From NCBI GenBank assembly GCA_001515955.1, contig LOES01000131.1:1-6926 (forward strand): a DNA stretch of 6,926 nucleotides, read 5' to 3'. Made by a program: the position numbers and the translations under genes. This stretch comes from Clostridia bacterium BRH_c25 (GTDB lineage Bacteria; Bacillota_A; Clostridia; Lutisporales; Lutisporaceae). This document shows, piece by piece, positions 6,232-6,926 of this stretch. How positions within the stretch are numbered: the stretch's first letter is position 1; each line of letters opens with the position of its first letter. The notes under the pieces were generated by a model. The model was not told the DNA's origin and did not search any database. It worked only from the letters and a program-made list of their open reading frames with translations.

Positions 6232-6319
6232 ATACTAGTCGCTAGTCTCTAGTTTTAGGGCAAAGCCTGCGAAGCCTTGCCCAAATCTAGCGACTCGTGA
6301 CTCGTGACTAGTGACTAAC
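6221..6319. repeat. Heptamer fold-back element B (KAGTCRC arms around an AGGGCAA core)
   Basis: The left-arm units from 6222 are TAGTCGC, TAGATAC, TAGTCGC, TAGTCTC, TAGTTTT. The core (6257-6282) starts AGGGCAAAGCCTGCGAAGCC and is nearly palindromic, opening GGGCAA and closing TTGCCC. The right arm, read on the minus strand from 6317, gives TAGTCAC, TAGTCAC, GAGTCAC, GAGTCGC, TAGATTT. It has the same plan and core as element A, but the heptamer is AGTC-based rather than AGAT-based, except for one TAGATAC in the left arm and the TAGATTT next to the core in the right arm. It overlaps the kce 3' end, supplying codons S270, R271 and the TAG stop, and abuts the hairpin at 6318. Confidence 0.75.
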
Positions 6320-6353
6320 GAAAATCATTTAGATATTTCTAAAGGATTTTCGT
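6318..6353. terminator. Strong AT-rich hairpin after kce, probable terminator
   Basis: Bases 6318-6333 and 6338-6353 pair at 15 of 16 positions (one A-G mismatch at 6327/6344) around the loop TATT. The outer stem is ACGAAAATC/GATTTTCGT and the inner is TTTAGA/TCTAAA. GTTTTAT follows (6354-6360), a short broken T-run, and A-rich bases begin the other side, so it could act in both directions. It probably ends the kal-kce transcript. An operator dyad for the downstream gene is a less likely alternative. Confidence 0.55.
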
Positions 6354-6405
6354 GTTTTATGTAGAAATATAGTTATATGATAATGATACCTGGGGGGGTG
6401 ATATC

Positions 6406-6780
6406 GTGCTTTTCGATACGAATATCAGTGCAGCAGTGAGATGTAAGCATTGCGGCAAACTTGTAATAAAGGACATATCTCTTTTTAACCTTTCTAAGGG
6501 CAGCTTGCATGAGGAAAGATGCAATTGCGGCAATAAGTTATTCAGAATTAAAAGCAGCGATTCAAAGACCTTCTGTCTATATATCAATTGTATTGCCTGT
6601 GACAAGGAACATCTTTACCTGTTTAACTCCAGACAGGTTTTAAGTGAAAAAATGAAAATCCTGGGCTGCCCGAACAGCAGGTTGGACATTGCATTCGTAG
6701 GCAACAGGAAGCTGGTCAGAGAAGTGGCCATTAAGTATCAAAAGGACTTGCAGGAGCTTATAAAAGTGCTTGAGGTGTAA
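6406..6780 (+). CDS. Hypothetical protein with CxxC zinc-ribbon-like motifs
   Basis: I do not recognise this 124-residue protein. It has no signal peptide or membrane segment and is probably cytoplasmic. Cysteine pairs suggest metal binding: C13-x2-C16 in RCKHCGK, C39-x-C41 in RCNCGN, and C62-x2-C65 in NCIACDK, with a further C88. The C-terminal third is a charged helix (about 98-122) and might mediate dimerisation or partner binding. The start is GTG at 6406, set by GGGGG (6394-6398) in a run of seven G followed by TGAT, 7 bases upstream; this resembles GGAGGTGAT with one change. It stands alone between two hairpins, so it is probably a single-gene transcript, but no convincing promoter was found at 6354-6390. 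Codon use and frame look like the neighbours, so it is probably a real gene. Confidence 0.75.
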   Translation: MLFDTNISAAVRCKHCGKLVIKDISLFNLSKGSLHEERCNCGNKLFRIKSSDSKTFCLYINCIACDKEHLYLFNSRQVLSEKMKILGCPNSRLDIAFVGNRKLVREVAIKYQKDLQELIKVLEV

Positions 6781-6784
6781 AAAA

Positions 6785-6827
6785 GGCACGGGTATGGTGC
6801 AAAATTAGATGCCCGTGTCTAATATTT
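6785..6827 (+). terminator. Probable rho-independent terminator after the CxxC protein
   Basis: GGCACGGGTAT (6785-6795) pairs with ATGCCCGTGTC (6809-6819) along 11 positions including two G-T wobbles, with a 13-base loop, starting 4 bases after the TAA stop. TAATATTTT follows, an imperfect T-run. The downstream half also contains TAGATGC and, inverted, TAGACAC (6806-6821), again heptamer-family words. Confidence 0.55.
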
Positions 6828-6926
6828 TGAAAGTATTAGATTGAACGCACAAAAGTATTTACATCGGGCAAAGTGCGAATTCAATAACAACCAAGGAAAC
6901 ATTTACGCGAAATCTGAATTAAGAAT
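6828..6926. other. Noncoding tail, nothing clear
   Basis: No gene start, ribosome binding site or confident promoter was seen up to the right edge. CGCAC and GTGCG (about 6846-6877) could pair only weakly across a long loop. GGGCAAAGTGCGAA (6866-6879) resembles the core of element B with two bases missing and may be a decayed copy. Confidence 0.3.

Noticed and set aside
6354..6405. Promoter using TATGAT or GATAAT (6376-6384) for the CxxC gene
   Set aside because: A -10-like word exists, but no acceptable -35 lies 16-18 bases upstream and the stretch is AT-rich, so the match is not convincing.

Overview
The window looks like a piece of a spore-forming, amino-acid-fermenting member of the Clostridia (Firmicutes). 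The reasons are strong GGAGG-type ribosome binding sites before every gene, two GTG starts, a Kal/Kce pair as in lysine-fermenting anaerobes, and a single-domain response regulator close to Spo0F preceded by a match to a sigma-H promoter. The genus cannot be named from the sequence. No rRNA, tRNA, CRISPR array or transposase gene was seen.

Layout: (1) 1-1413, minus strand: the N-terminal 471 codons of a large multi-membrane-spanning protein of the DUF2298 / Chlor_Arch_YYY family, running off the left edge. (2) 1414-1544: a divergent intergenic region with a small dyad and a mini inverted repeat. (3) 1545-4312, plus strand: galU and a PgcA-type phosphoglucomutase, which together turn glucose 6-phosphate into UDP-glucose. 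They are separated by a 209-bp gap holding a MITE-like inverted repeat and a heptamer array. (4) 4398-4811: the Spo0F-like response regulator. (5) 4906-6231: kal and kce, the steps of lysine fermentation that cleave 3-keto-5-aminohexanoate with acetyl-CoA and deaminate 3-aminobutyryl-CoA to crotonyl-CoA. (6) 6318-6353: a strong hairpin, then a 124-residue protein of unknown function with CxxC motifs (6406-6780), a terminator-like hairpin and a noncoding tail.

The least expected signal lies between the genes. Five of the intergenic gaps carry short arrays built on a 7-bp period, roughly K-M-G-W-Y-N-C, and each array uses its own version of the heptamer. Two of them, 5297-5394 after kal and 6221-6319 after kce, are about 98-bp fold-back elements: direct heptamers on the left, a shared hairpin core beginning AGGGCAA, and inverted heptamers on the right. 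The copy after kce supplies that gene's stop codon. Because TAG recurs every 7 bases, such an arm closes all three reading frames. This family of elements is the best candidate here for something undescribed.

Functionally, galU and pgcA form a nucleotide-sugar supply module, and the YYY protein opposite may be an envelope-related membrane protein (inference). The kal-kce pair belongs to energy metabolism. The response regulator between the two modules could link to sporulation initiation.
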